Program-made: the position numbers and the translations under genes
Notes under the pieces: model-generated
The model's database searches: none
What the model was told of the DNA's origin: nothing
What the model saw: only the letters and a program-made list of their open reading frames with translations
Assembly: GCA_026388735.1 (NCBI GenBank)
Contig: JAPLJG010000109.1
Coordinates: forward strand, 1 to 64,000
DNA: 64,000 bases
Origin: Deltaproteobacteria bacterium
Lineage (GTDB): Bacteria > Desulfobacterota > Desulfobulbia > Desulfobulbales > Desulfurivibrionaceae
Direction of reading: 5' to 3'
Part shown: piece after piece, positions 1 through 8,569 of the stretch
Position numbering within the stretch: the stretch's first letter is position 1
Layout: the number at the start of each line of letters is the position of its first letter

Positions 1-28
1 AAATTCTGACCTGGTACTACTGACTGAA

Positions 29-988
29 ATGACAATAACCTTGGATCGACGAAAGTTCCTACAAAGAATGTATCAGGTGGTGATCGCGGCAGGGGCCGCG
101 CCGCTGCTCTCCTTTGACGAGTTGCTGGCCGCCGAGGCCAACCACTCCTCCGTCGGTTGGCCTCGGCCAGATTTGGTCTGGCTTCAGGGGGCAGGCTGTT
201 CCGGCTGCTCCACCTCTTTTCTTAATGTCGAACAGATATCAATCCTGGATTTTCTCACCTATTTTACTCGATTGCAGTATCATCCGAATCTCTCTTCGGC
301 CACCGGGAATCAAGTTCCGCAAATCTTGAGCAAACTTGCTGCCTCAAACAAGCCGTACATCATGGTCATGGAGGGGGCTATCCCCGTTGGCATGCCCCAT
401 GCCTGCATGATGGCCGACCGGCCCATAGGAGAATGGGTAAATGTGTTGGCTGCGAAAGCCTCCCTCTGTATCGCCGCAGGCACCTGTGCCGCGTCTGGCG
501 GCGTTTCAAAAATGGCCGGCACCCTCACCGGCGCAGCATCCCTTGATGATTTCCTCAAGCAACGGGCCATCAAGACCCCAACGGTCAACCTGCCCGCCTG
601 CCCCCTGCACCCCGAGCATCTGGTTTACACCCTGCTGCATTTCATCAAGAGCAAGAGCTTGCCGGAACTGGACGATGCGCGGCGTCCACGGCAGTTCTTC
701 ACCCATTCGGTCCATGAGCGCTGCCCCCGCTACCCCGCCTTTCAGGCCCGCGATTTCGCCCAGCGCATCGGCGAGGAGGGGTGCCTGCTGGAATTGGGTT
801 GCCAAGGGCCGGTGACCTACAACGATTGCGTCGCCAGCGGCTACTGCGGCAACACCAACAACTGCGTTCGGGCCGGTCACCCCTGCATCGGCTGCGCCGG
901 CGAGCTGTTCCCCCGGACCCGGCTCTATCACACCCACGAGAATTCCGCGCCTGTGACAGGGATTACTCCTAAACGAACAGTAAGATGA
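29..988 (+). CDS. NiFe-hydrogenase small subunit, Tat-exported, without adjacent large subunit
   Basis: The 319-aa protein looks like a group 1 NiFe-hydrogenase small subunit, the electron-transfer half that carries Fe-S clusters. The N terminus has a twin-arginine motif (DRRKFLQ, residues 6-12) followed by a hydrophobic stretch, so export by Tat is expected. Proximal-cluster ligands are visible: GCSGCS with Cys57 and Cys60, a GTCAASGG segment, and PACPLHPE. The distal and medial cluster region follows with HERCPRYP, GCQGPVTYNDC and AGHPCIGC near the C terminus. There is no C-terminal membrane anchor. The large subunit that normally follows is absent; the next gene is a CheA-like haem kinase whose ATG overlaps this stop (ATGA). 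A large subunit could lie upstream of the window. A role as a redox or H2 sensor module is inference. The start has no clear ribosome site, but it places the Tat motif correctly. Confidence 0.88.
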   Translation: MTITLDRRKFLQRMYQVVIAAGAAPLLSFDELLAAEANHSSVGWPRPDLVWLQGAGCSGCSTSFLNVEQISILDFLTYFTRLQYHPNLSSATGNQVPQILSKLAASNKPYIMVMEGAIPVGMPHACMMADRPIGEWVNVLAAKASLCIAAGTCAASGGVSKMAGTLTGAASLDDFLKQRAIKTPTVNLPACPLHPEHLVYTLLHFIKSKSLPELDDARRPRQFFTHSVHERCPRYPAFQARDFAQRIGEEGCLLELGCQGPVTYNDCVASGYCGNTNNCVRAGHPCIGCAGELFPRTRLYHTHENSAPVTGITPKRTVR

Positions 989-3321
989 GGCCGGAGATGG
1001 AAAAACCGAAACCAGGCAACCGGGAACCCAACCCAGACCGGGTGATACCGCGCTTTCTCTTGATCGCCTTCTCCTGCCTGTTGCTGATCTCGGTGGTGGC
1101 GGGGTTTATCTTCTATTACTACCAGAAGCAGATGATGAATCGCTCGATCCGTGACCAGGGCAGCGGCATCCTTTCCAGCTATGTTTCCCAGACCCGCGAT
1201 TCCATCGAGAAGGGACAGCGCAAGACCTTTCAGTTGGTGATGGACAACATCGCCCAGCTGGAAGGGGTAACCGCCACCACCCTCTATCCCCGCGAGGGCT
1301 TGATGAACTACCGTTCCGGCACGGTTACGGTGGGGTTGCCCCTTGTCCATGATCAAGCGGCCGGGTTTGTCAGCTCCAACCTCGACCTGTACGAAAAAAC
1401 CAGGGGGATGTTCCTGCGCAAGGACTGGCATCTGGTCGGCCGTTTCGATTCTGCCGCCGGGCAGGCCCATCTGACGAAAATGAAGGGGCAATCCTGCGCC
1501 CAATGCCATTACGTTCTGGATAAGAATCTTCGCTTCGATGCCAAAAATCGGGCCGAGGTATTTGAGGCCCGCGTGGCCCATTTTTATGAGCGCATTCCGG
1601 TGGAAGACAAATGCACCGTCTGCCATACATACTGGCGCACCGGAGAGACCGCCGGGGTGCTGGGGGTGACCATCGATAAGGCCACCTTCCTGCAGCAAAC
1701 GAAGGAAAGCACCCAACAACTCATCTATATTCTGCTGGCCATTGCCACCGTGGTGCTGCTGGTCACTTTTCTTGTCGCCACCATGTATCGGCGCATTCTT
1801 ATTACCCGCCGTCAACTGGCTGAAAAGAGTGATCGTCTGGCTGGCCTGCTCAACAACTCAGGCCAGGGCTTTCTTTCCTTCAGCCCTGATTTGGCGGTCG
1901 AACCGGAATACAGCCGGGAATGTGTGACCTTTTTTGGCCGGGAGGTGGCCGGTGAATCCGTGGCCGCCCTGCTCTTTCCCGAAGAGGAGGAGGAACAGAA
2001 CCGTTTTGGCGCCAATATCGAACGGATTGTGCACACCGCCGACGAATTTCAGCGCGACATCCTGCTCTCGCTGATGCCCAAAGAACTCTATCTCAATGAG
2101 CGTTACCTGGATATCGCCTACCGCTTGCTGGGCGACGTGCGGCTGATGCTGATCATCACCGATATCACAGAGCAGCGACGCCTTGAGGCCCGGGTGGCGG
2201 AAGAGCAAATTCACCTGCGCTTCATCGTGGCTGCAGCCACCGAATCAGCCGACTTGTTCGAGGTACTTGACGATTACCAAAACTTCAGTAAAAATACCCT
2301 ACCCCGACTGCTGGCCGCCCCGGATGAGGAACTGGCCGCCGGTCTGGCTGAGATTTACCGCCAGGTGCATACCTTCAAGGGACTTTTTGGCCAACTGGAG
2401 TTCATTCACCTGCCGCGCCGTCTCCATCAATACGAATCCGCCCTCAACCGGCTGCGCCGCGACCTGGCTAAGCAACAACCGGACCGGACCCTGCTGGAAA
2501 AAGAACAGGAGTTGGCCGATCAAGCCTTGGCGCAGGAACTCGCCGTGCTCCAAGAAACTCTGGGCGACGCCTTCTTTGCCCGGCGTGGCCATCTCTCCCT
2601 GACGCCTGAGCAGACGGAGATGCTGGAGCGTCTGGCCGACCGGCTCTTGCAGGCCAAAGGACCGGCCTTGGATTCCGAAGAGACCATGGAGATGCTGCGA
2701 CTTATCAAGCGCTTGCGCTATATTTCCTTTAGCGATCTGCTGTCGGGACACGCCAAGACGGCGGTGCGCCTGGCCGAGCGGCTGGAAAAGGAACTGGCCC
2801 CCGTCGAGGTGGAGGACAACGGAGTACGGGTCGCCCCGGAGATTTACAGCCCCTTTACCAAATCGCTGATCCACCTGTTCCGCAACGCCGTGGATCATGG
2901 CATCGAGAGTCCAGAGGAACGGCTGGACCAGGGCAAGGAGGAAGAAGGCCACCTCCATTGCCGTATTTTTCTTGAGGATGACCGGATCATTGTCCAGATT
3001 GATGACGATGGCCGCGGCCTTGATGTCGAGGCCATCCGGCGAAAGGGTGTCTCTTTGGGCCGTTTCACCCCGGAACAAGCGGCTGCGCTCGATGATGCCT
3101 CGCTGCGATTGCTGATCTTTGAAGACGAATTTTCCACCAAGGAGGAAGTAAGCGAGCTGTCGGGCCGCGGCGTAGGGCTGGCGGCGGTCCGCATGGAAAC
3201 GGAAAGGCTGGGCGGAAGGATTGAGGTGGACTCGACCCTTGGTCAGGGAACCAGGTTCAAATTTATCCTTCCTTACCTTGAATCATCGCCGCATCATGCG
3301 GCCATGGAGGAAAAACAATGA
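985..3321 (+). CDS. CheA-like histidine kinase with periplasmic di-haem sensor domain
   Basis: This 778-aa kinase has a short cytoplasmic start, a membrane helix at about residues 24-46 and an extracytoplasmic domain with two c-haem motifs, CAQCH (171-175) and CTVCH (210-214). A second membrane helix lies at about 245-267. The cytoplasmic part has a divergent PAS-like region and then an Hpt-like helix with a candidate phosphorylated His462 (QVHTFKG). It ends in a CheA-type ATPase with an N-box (HLFRNAVDHG, Asn634) and glycine boxes (DDDGRGLD; GRGVGLAAV). No P5/CheW-like domain is obvious at the C terminus. The start overlaps the hydrogenase stop by 4 bases and the stop overlaps the CheX gene, so expression is coupled. 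The likely input is periplasmic redox state through haem; the ligand is unknown. Confidence 0.9.
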   Translation: MRPEMEKPKPGNREPNPDRVIPRFLLIAFSCLLLISVVAGFIFYYYQKQMMNRSIRDQGSGILSSYVSQTRDSIEKGQRKTFQLVMDNIAQLEGVTATTLYPREGLMNYRSGTVTVGLPLVHDQAAGFVSSNLDLYEKTRGMFLRKDWHLVGRFDSAAGQAHLTKMKGQSCAQCHYVLDKNLRFDAKNRAEVFEARVAHFYERIPVEDKCTVCHTYWRTGETAGVLGVTIDKATFLQQTKESTQQLIYILLAIATVVLLVTFLVATMYRRILITRRQLAEKSDRLAGLLNNSGQGFLSFSPDLAVEPEYSRECVTFFGREVAGESVAALLFPEEEEEQNRFGANIERIVHTADEFQRDILLSLMPKELYLNERYLDIAYRLLGDVRLMLIITDITEQRRLEARVAEEQIHLRFIVAAATESADLFEVLDDYQNFSKNTLPRLLAAPDEELAAGLAEIYRQVHTFKGLFGQLEFIHLPRRLHQYESALNRLRRDLAKQQPDRTLLEKEQELADQALAQELAVLQETLGDAFFARRGHLSLTPEQTEMLERLADRLLQAKGPALDSEETMEMLRLIKRLRYISFSDLLSGHAKTAVRLAERLEKELAPVEVEDNGVRVAPEIYSPFTKSLIHLFRNAVDHGIESPEERLDQGKEEEGHLHCRIFLEDDRIIVQIDDDGRGLDVEAIRRKGVSLGRFTPEQAAALDDASLRLLIFEDEFSTKEEVSELSGRGVGLAAVRMETERLGGRIEVDSTLGQGTRFKFILPYLESSPHHAAMEEKQ

Positions 3322-3848
3322 ACAATGTCCAGGATGGCAGACACAGCCGGTTGGTACAGGCCATCGGAGACCGAACCGTGGGCTACCTGAGAGATGAGCT
3401 GAAGATCCCGGTGCAGAGAACCACGGTGCATATGCGCGATGTCAGACGCATGCAATTGTTGCATCTGACCTCAATCCTGTCGGTGGAAGCGGATATCCGC
3501 ATGCTCATCGCCTTCAGTTTCGACCGGGAGATGACGGAGCGGGTTTTTCTTGCCAGCACCGAAGGGTTGGAGATCGCTGACGATGAACAGGAAATGATGC
3601 GGGAGGAAACCGTTGCCGAGCTGATCAACATTATCGTCGGCAATGCCATGGGTGATTTGGCCTCCGCAGGCACGATCATTCCCATCTCCCCGCCCATCAT
3701 TATCAGCGAGGCCAAAAATATTACCCGCAACAAGGGGGCGACCTTTTACACGTTGGATATCGTTACCGATAGCGGCATGTTGAGCATTCATTTCATCGGC
3801 CCCAGGGAACTTTTTGATCTGAACCTCAATTATGTGGAGAAACTATAA
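3318..3848 (+). CDS. CheX/CheC-like phosphatase
   Basis: The 176-aa protein resembles the CheX/CheC/FliY family, which removes phosphate from CheY-type receivers. The family signature ExxN is visible in AELINIIVGNAMGDL (Glu101, Asn104), followed by a conserved glycine-rich turn and a C-terminal beta segment. It lies between the haem CheA-like kinase and a CheY-like receiver with 4-base and 1-base overlaps, which makes it the natural signal terminator of this pathway. Family membership follows from the motif and length; enzyme activity is inferred. Confidence 0.82.
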   Translation: MNNVQDGRHSRLVQAIGDRTVGYLRDELKIPVQRTTVHMRDVRRMQLLHLTSILSVEADIRMLIAFSFDREMTERVFLASTEGLEIADDEQEMMREETVAELINIIVGNAMGDLASAGTIIPISPPIIISEAKNITRNKGATFYTLDIVTDSGMLSIHFIGPRELFDLNLNYVEKL

Positions 3849-4246
3849 TGAGTAAAACGAGCATCATGGTGGTGGACGATTCGGCCCTGACCGCAAAACG
3901 GTTGGTGACCATGCTGGAACAGCTTGGCTATGAGGTCGGCAAAATCTGCAAGACCGGCTTGGAGGCAGTCGAAACCATCGAATACATGACCAACAAAGGC
4001 CTTTCCATCCCGGATCTTATCACCATGGATATCACCATGCCGGACATGGACGGCATTGCTGCAACCCGGCAGATTCTTGCCATGCAAAAGCAGGCTCTGA
4101 TTATCATGGTGACCTCCCACGGTCAGGAGCAGATGGTGATCGAAGCCATCGGGGCCGGGGCCAAGGGATATGTGCTCAAGCCAATCAATATTGATAAGTT
4201 GCGGGACAGCATCAAAACCGTTCTGACCCGTTATGGTCAGAACTAG
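3848..4246 (+). CDS. CheY-like single-domain response regulator
   Basis: The 132-aa protein is a stand-alone receiver domain. The acidic pocket (Asp10, Asp11), the phosphoacceptor Asp61 (MDITMPDMDG), the Thr/Ser switch (VTSHG) and the conserved Lys (VLKPIN) are all present. There is no output domain, so it must act by protein contact, for example on a flagellar motor, a pilus or another kinase. Its ATG overlaps the stop of the CheX gene by one base (TAATG). It ends the hydrogenase/CheA/CheX/CheY operon. Confidence 0.9.
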   Translation: MSKTSIMVVDDSALTAKRLVTMLEQLGYEVGKICKTGLEAVETIEYMTNKGLSIPDLITMDITMPDMDGIAATRQILAMQKQALIIMVTSHGQEQMVIEAIGAGAKGYVLKPINIDKLRDSIKTVLTRYGQN

Positions 4247-4281
4247 GTACGATGAACACAGAAGTGGCTCGTATCAATGGC

Positions 4282-4317
4282 GTAGGGGGCCTGATAATAT
4301 AATTGTAAGCCTCCTAC
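4282..4317. terminator. Candidate hairpin between convergent genes
   Basis: GTAGGGGGC at 4282-4290 pairs with GCCTCCTAC at 4309-4317, with one G-T wobble and an AT-rich loop of 18 bases. It sits exactly between the ends of the converging CheY-like gene and the leftward membrane-protein gene. There is no long T run, so termination is plausible but not certain. Confidence 0.4.
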
Positions 4318-5321
4318 CCTTCCCCGCCGCTGATCAGGTATTTGAGATAGTGGTAGAACGACAGCCCTGAAAAAATCACCAGCAGGATCAGGGAAATCTT
4401 CACCGCCAGCCGCTGGTAGCCATCAACCACTCCAGCCAGCCCAACCTTGCCCCGCACCAGTCCGGCGATGGCTGCGCTTGCTCCGAAGAAAGCCGCAGGA
4501 ATCAAGGCGCCATACAGAGCAAAACCGAAATAATGATACTCCGGTTTGAGGAGGCAGAACGGGCATTTATGGTATGGCATGGCGTAGACATAGGATGAGA
4601 TCACGGTGGTGATTACCACCAGGGAAAGCCCGAAAAACCAAAGCCAGCCCACAGCATAAAAACCCGCCAACCAAGATCGCCACCGCCGCAATAACCCCCA
4701 CCCCACCGCCATAAGTCCGACAATAGAACCGATAAAGGCCATGAGCAAGCCCTGTTGCGAATAGCCGGTCATGAGATTGGTGCCGCCGCCGGTGCTCTCG
4801 CCAAAGACCACGGCGCAGCAGGAGGTGATGATGTCCGGTTTGATCCCGGCGATATAGAGGGTTTGCAAACTGGCATCGAGGACAAGCATCGGCAGGAGCA
4901 GGAGCAGGGCCAGGTATTTGATCCGCACCAGGGGGTAGTGCTCCGAGCGGATATCCAGTTGATGAAGGAGAATCCAGAAACCGTAGAAGAAGACGCCGAA
5001 CAGCTTGACCAGCAGAGCGGGCATGCCGTAGGGGTCTGCCAGCAGGGCGCCGGTGGCGCACATGGCCCCGACGATGACCTGGCAGAACTGATCCGCCGCC
5101 AGCACGAAGAGGATCAGGGTGATGATCTGGAAGCCCAGGCCGTAGGCGACCAGGGTGGAGGAAAGCCAGATCTCGTTTTCCAGCCGGATCTGCCGATTGC
5201 TGTCGCTGCCCGGCTCCCAGAAACGCAAGACCCGCACTGCGGTTTTGCCGGCAATAGCGCCGAGCACCAGCACCACCAAGCTGCACAGAGTAAGGGCCAG
5301 GCTCCAGGGATTAAGGAACAT
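4314..5321 (-). CDS. Eight-helix integral membrane protein of the NosL/ABC cluster
   Basis: The 335-aa protein starts at MFLNPW; this ATG (5319-5321) overlaps the end of the ABC ATPase gene by 11 bases, and longer in-frame reading would run deep into that gene. About eight hydrophobic helices are visible. A loop before helix 7 carries a CPFCLL motif (a CxxC pair), and ITSCCAVV contains another cysteine pair. I do not recognise the family. Being last in an operon with an ABC transporter, NosL and a TlpA-like thioredoxin, it could take part in metal or thiol-redox handling in the membrane. That is inference from context and the cysteines. Confidence 0.75.
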   Translation of the reverse strand: MFLNPWSLALTLCSLVVLVLGAIAGKTAVRVLRFWEPGSDSNRQIRLENEIWLSSTLVAYGLGFQIITLILFVLAADQFCQVIVGAMCATGALLADPYGMPALLVKLFGVFFYGFWILLHQLDIRSEHYPLVRIKYLALLLLLPMLVLDASLQTLYIAGIKPDIITSCCAVVFGESTGGGTNLMTGYSQQGLLMAFIGSIVGLMAVGWGLLRRWRSWLAGFYAVGWLWFFGLSLVVITTVISSYVYAMPYHKCPFCLLKPEYHYFGFALYGALIPAAFFGASAAIAGLVRGKVGLAGVVDGYQRLAVKISLILLVIFSGLSFYHYLKYLISGGEG

Positions 5322-5988
5322 GGATTCGGCCGTCCTTGATGGTGACGGTCCGGTCAATGGCCGGATGCTCAAAGACCAGGGGGTCGTGGGAGGCGATGAC
5401 AATGGTCTTGCCCGTTGCCTTCAGCTGCTGCATGATCTCCATGAATTCCCGGCTCAGGGTGGTGTCGAGATGGGCCGTGGGTTCGTCGGCCAGGATGATG
5501 GGCTGGTTATTGATCAGCGCCCTGGCAATGGCCACCCGTTGCAACTCGCCGCCGGAGATCTGCCCGGCCGGAAACTGGGCTCGATGGCTGATGCTAAAAC
5601 GCTCCAGCAGCTCTTGGGCCCGGAGCTTGCGTTCCTTGGGCGCTACGCCCAGCGGCAGCAGCGGCAGGGTGATGTTTTCCAGCACTGTCAGCTCCGGGAG
5701 GACATTGAAACGCTGGAAGATAAAGCCGATGGTCTCGCGCCGGTGCAGGGTGAGAAAACGGTCCGGGAGCCGGGCCAGTTGCCGCTCGGCAATGGCGGCC
5801 TTGCCGCTGGTGGGCGGGAAGATGCAGCCGATGATGGCAAGCAGGGTACTTTTGCCCGAGCCGCTCGGCCCCTTGAGGCAGACCATGCTCCCTTGCTCTA
5901 CCCCAAGATCGATATCGGTCAAGGCCCGCACCTCGTTGGCCCGTCCTTGGTTGTAAATCTTGCTCACCCCGCTTAATTCAATCAGCAT
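5311..5988 (-). CDS. ABC transporter ATP-binding protein, MacB/LolD type
   Basis: This 225-aa ATPase has Walker A (GPSGSGKST), signature (ISGGELQRVAIARAL) and Walker B (IILADEPTAHLD). Length and motifs match the LolD/MacB/FtsE group that works with FtsX-type permeases. It is immediately downstream of the permease gene at 5993-7189 (gap 4 bases) and overlaps the following membrane-protein gene. It should power the adjacent permease at the inner membrane; the substrate is not evident. Confidence 0.92.
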   Translation of the reverse strand: MLIELSGVSKIYNQGRANEVRALTDIDLGVEQGSMVCLKGPSGSGKSTLLAIIGCIFPPTSGKAAIAERQLARLPDRFLTLHRRETIGFIFQRFNVLPELTVLENITLPLLPLGVAPKERKLRAQELLERFSISHRAQFPAGQISGGELQRVAIARALINNQPIILADEPTAHLDTTLSREFMEIMQQLKATGKTIVIASHDPLVFEHPAIDRTVTIKDGRIHVP

Positions 5989-5992
5989 CGCC

Positions 5993-7189
5993 TCAGCCTC
6001 CCAGCGCCGAATCGGCAGGAACCGTGGCGCTGCGCCAGGCCGGAATCACCGTGGCTGCCAGATAGGGGATCACGGTGAAAGCCAGGATCAGCAGGATGTC
6101 CCCCGCCGCCATTCTGGGGAGAAGATGCAGGTCAGGCCGAAGCACAGACCAGCCCATGAGCACCGGCCTGAAAAGGGAGGCGGCAAAGTAGACTACATGG
6201 ATGTAGGCTGCGGTTATGCCGAGAATGCAGGCCAGGCCGGAAACAATCACCGACTCCCAGAAGCGCACTGCCAGGATATCGCTGGTTTCCCAGCCCAGCA
6301 CCTTGAGAATGGCGATTTCCCGCCGTTCTTCCGGGGAGAGGCCGGAGGCCTTGTCCCAGGCCAGAATGACAAAGGCCGCCAGCGCGGAAAGCAGGCAGAT
6401 GGAGCCAAAGCCGCTGCGCCAGCCGAATACCACCTGGTAGGTTTTCTGGATCTGGGGCCGAGTCAGCACCCGCACCGAAGGCAGAGCCTCGGAGATTTTT
6501 CTGGCAATGGTGTCGATCTCTTTGGGGTTGGCCACGTAAACGCAGAGGTCGGTAACCATTCCGGCGGGAATGGCGTAGAGATCGCGGGCATCGGCCAAAT
6601 TCATGACGATGAGGTCGTTGGTCAGGATATCGGTGTCCCGCGAGAATTCGCCGCTCACCGTAAAAGCTTTCAAGGAAAGATCAGGCCGGAAGAAGGAGAA
6701 GGTCGTACGTCCTTCAAGGTCCAAGGCTTTTTTTACGGAATGCCCGATCACCACCCTGCCCTGCTCGTCAGGGGTTGGCATCCTGCCGCTGGCCAGGGTC
6801 GTGTCGAGGCGACTGCCTTCCGGCATCTCCTCAACATCCATGCCCATGACCGTGTAATTGGCCAGGAGAACCTCATCAAAATAATAACCCCAGATTCGGG
6901 GCACTACCCTGCGGATACCGAAAATTCTGGCAAGTTTGTCCCTGTAGGCCAGGGGGATGGCTTCCTGGCGACCGGCAGACATCTTTTGCACGGTGATTTC
7001 CGGGGTGTAGACCAGCACCTGCTTTGCCTTGTCGGACAAGGCCTGGGTCACCATCTGGAAGGAGGCGAGCAGAAAAATAACCGCAGCAAAAACCAGCAGC
7101 ACGTTGAGGCTTTTCATCCGCCGCCGCCACAGGGAAGACAGGGCATAATCGAGGATGTTGATCTGTTTTTCGAGGTTTGTTTGCGCCAT
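5993..7189 (-). CDS. FtsX/MacB-family ABC transporter permease
   Basis: The 398-aa protein has the FtsX/MacB layout: one helix near residues 24-45, a large extracytoplasmic domain, then three C-terminal helices from about residue 265 onward. The stretch GLSPEERREIAILKVLGWE is the typical cytoplasmic coupling segment. It pairs with the ATPase just downstream. Such transporters do mechanical work on periplasmic or membrane substrates such as lipoproteins, peptides or metalloprotein assembly factors. The NosL and thioredoxin genes upstream point to the last, as inference. Confidence 0.88.
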   Translation of the reverse strand: MAQTNLEKQINILDYALSSLWRRRMKSLNVLLVFAAVIFLLASFQMVTQALSDKAKQVLVYTPEITVQKMSAGRQEAIPLAYRDKLARIFGIRRVVPRIWGYYFDEVLLANYTVMGMDVEEMPEGSRLDTTLASGRMPTPDEQGRVVIGHSVKKALDLEGRTTFSFFRPDLSLKAFTVSGEFSRDTDILTNDLIVMNLADARDLYAIPAGMVTDLCVYVANPKEIDTIARKISEALPSVRVLTRPQIQKTYQVVFGWRSGFGSICLLSALAAFVILAWDKASGLSPEERREIAILKVLGWETSDILAVRFWESVIVSGLACILGITAAYIHVVYFAASLFRPVLMGWSVLRPDLHLLPRMAAGDILLILAFTVIPYLAATVIPAWRSATVPADSALGG

Positions 7190-7194
7190 GGTTT

Positions 7195-7476
7195 TCAGCG
7201 TTGTGGCGGCTGCCAGAAGGCACCGGTGGGAAAATGTTCGATGGCCCCGGGATGATCCATGAAGGGGGCCATGGGGTCGCTCACTGCCGGATGCCTAGTG
7301 TAGCGGGCCTCGGTGGCCACGGCCAGGTCGGTGAGACCCAGGGCGCTGGTGGCAACCTCCAGTTGGGCAAGGGTTGCATCCTCGGCCTTGCGTCGGCGTA
7401 CGCCATCGACGAAGAGCGCACCGTCAAGGGCCAGCAGCAGGCAGAGAAGCAGGCTGAAAACAAGAGCGGGTCGCAT
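7195..7476 (-). CDS. Small exported or membrane-anchored protein of NosL cluster
   Basis: This 93-aa protein begins with a hydrophobic signal or anchor (residues 4-22). The rest is soluble, with a C-terminal segment rich in charged and aromatic residues (DHPGAIEHFPTGAF). It lies between NosL and the permease with gaps of 4 and 5 bases, so it is part of the operon. No family function is recognised. The conserved-looking C-terminal motif and strict spacing support a real gene. Confidence 0.72.
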   Translation of the reverse strand: MRPALVFSLLLCLLLALDGALFVDGVRRRKAEDATLAQLEVATSALGLTDLAVATEARYTRHPAVSDPMAPFMDHPGAIEHFPTGAFWQPPQR

Positions 7477-7480
7477 GGGT

Positions 7481-8002
7481 TCAGCGCATCTTCTGGCCGT
7501 GGCGCATGGACTGCACCAACGGCTCGGTTATTTCGTCAAAGCGCACCACCTTGGTCCCGTTATGATCCTTACGGAAACTTTCCGCCGCCGCAGCGGAGCT
7601 AAAGGGGATGAACTCGTGGCCCATGGGGCCGTAAACATTACTGCCGATGACGTACCAGGCCGAACGGCCATCGAGCCAGGCAAGGGTGTAGTAATCCTTG
7701 ACCCAAATTTCCTGAGCCTTTTGCCCCGGTGCGCCGAAGGAGCCCGGATCGAAGGAGAAAGCCATCATGTCCTTGACCCCGTCGAAAAATTTTACCGTGC
7801 CGTTGGTCAACCGGACCTGGGTGATCCAGTCCGGATATTTGGCCACAAACATCCCGCAGACCGGACAGCGCTCCTGCGGGGATGTCTCTTTGTTGGGCTG
7901 GGCCAGCAACGGAGTTGCCATCAAAAAAAATAAGGCGGCACAGGCAAACAGGGTATGTTTTCGCACACAACCTTTCTTAATAAACACGTTTGGAATTTCC
8001 AT
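7481..8002 (-). CDS. nosL: NosL-family copper-binding protein
   Basis: The 173-aa protein has an N-terminal signal (hydrophobic residues about 17-34) and the NosL hallmark CPVCGM (Cys46, Cys49, Met51), the soft Cu(I) ligand set in the family. A following segment (VKFFDGVKDMMAF) is also typical. NosL proteins deliver copper to periplasmic enzymes such as nitrous oxide reductase, but no nosZ is present here. The neighbours are two ABC transporters, a thioredoxin and a haem beta-propeller, so the client is probably a different periplasmic metalloprotein. The start could instead be a GTG at about 7966; the ATG at 8002 has AGG five bases upstream. Confidence 0.85.
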   Translation of the reverse strand: MEIPNVFIKKGCVRKHTLFACAALFFLMATPLLAQPNKETSPQERCPVCGMFVAKYPDWITQVRLTNGTVKFFDGVKDMMAFSFDPGSFGAPGQKAQEIWVKDYYTLAWLDGRSAWYVIGSNVYGPMGHEFIPFSSAAAAESFRKDHNGTKVVRFDEITEPLVQSMRHGQKMR

Positions 8003-8007
8003 GCAAC

Positions 8008-8535
8008 CTACCGTTTTTCTGTGTTTTTACTGAGATATTCGCCCAGTAGACTTTTTAGCTCCACCTCGCTGACCCCTCCCAGGATGGCGGCGATAATCTT
8101 GTGGTCCGGGCTGATGATAATGGTCTGCGGCTCCACCTTGATATTGTATCGAGTCGAGATCGACCCATCCTTGTCGATGAGCACCGGAAAACCGATCTCC
8201 AGGTCCGCCACAAACTTGCGTACCGTTGCCTCGTCGGAATGGCGGTTGACATAGACCACCCGCAGCCCTGCTTCCTTATACTTTTCAAAATATTGGTTGA
8301 AAATCGGGGTATCGGCCCGGCAGAATTTACAATCCGTGGACCAGAAACGCAAGATAACCGGTTGGCCTTGGTACCCGGCCAGCGACACCTGCTGCCCGTT
8401 GAGATCGGTACCGGAAAAATCCGGGGCCTGATCACCGAGCTTGAGCTTCTTTGCCCCAGAGTCGCCGCCGGAACAGGCGGCAAAGAGAAGCAGCACGAAA
8501 CAGAGCAAAAATGCGTGGGCTATTTTTTTCAACAT
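8008..8535 (-). CDS. TlpA/ResA-like thioredoxin lipoprotein
   Basis: This 175-aa protein has a lipoprotein signal (lipobox LFAAC, lipidated Cys21) and a TlpA-like fold with active site CKFC (Cys69, Cys72), preceded by the usual RFWSTD segment and followed by a cis-Pro region (VEPQTII). It should be tethered to a membrane facing the periplasm and act as a thiol reductant. In related systems TlpA-type proteins reduce apo-cytochrome or Cu-site cysteines, which fits the adjacent NosL gene and the CxxCH propeller protein across the divergent promoter. Confidence 0.9.
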   Translation of the reverse strand: MLKKIAHAFLLCFVLLLFAACSGGDSGAKKLKLGDQAPDFSGTDLNGQQVSLAGYQGQPVILRFWSTDCKFCRADTPIFNQYFEKYKEAGLRVVYVNRHSDEATVRKFVADLEIGFPVLIDKDGSISTRYNIKVEPQTIIISPDHKIIAAILGGVSEVELKSLLGEYLSKNTEKR

Positions 8536-8569
8536 TATAGATGGCTCAGGCTAGAGAATTCAAAAAACA

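Noticed and set aside
5960..7255. 431-aa open frame on the plus strand
   Set aside because: Antisense shadow of the FtsX-type permease; the leftward frame has clear membrane and coupling motifs.
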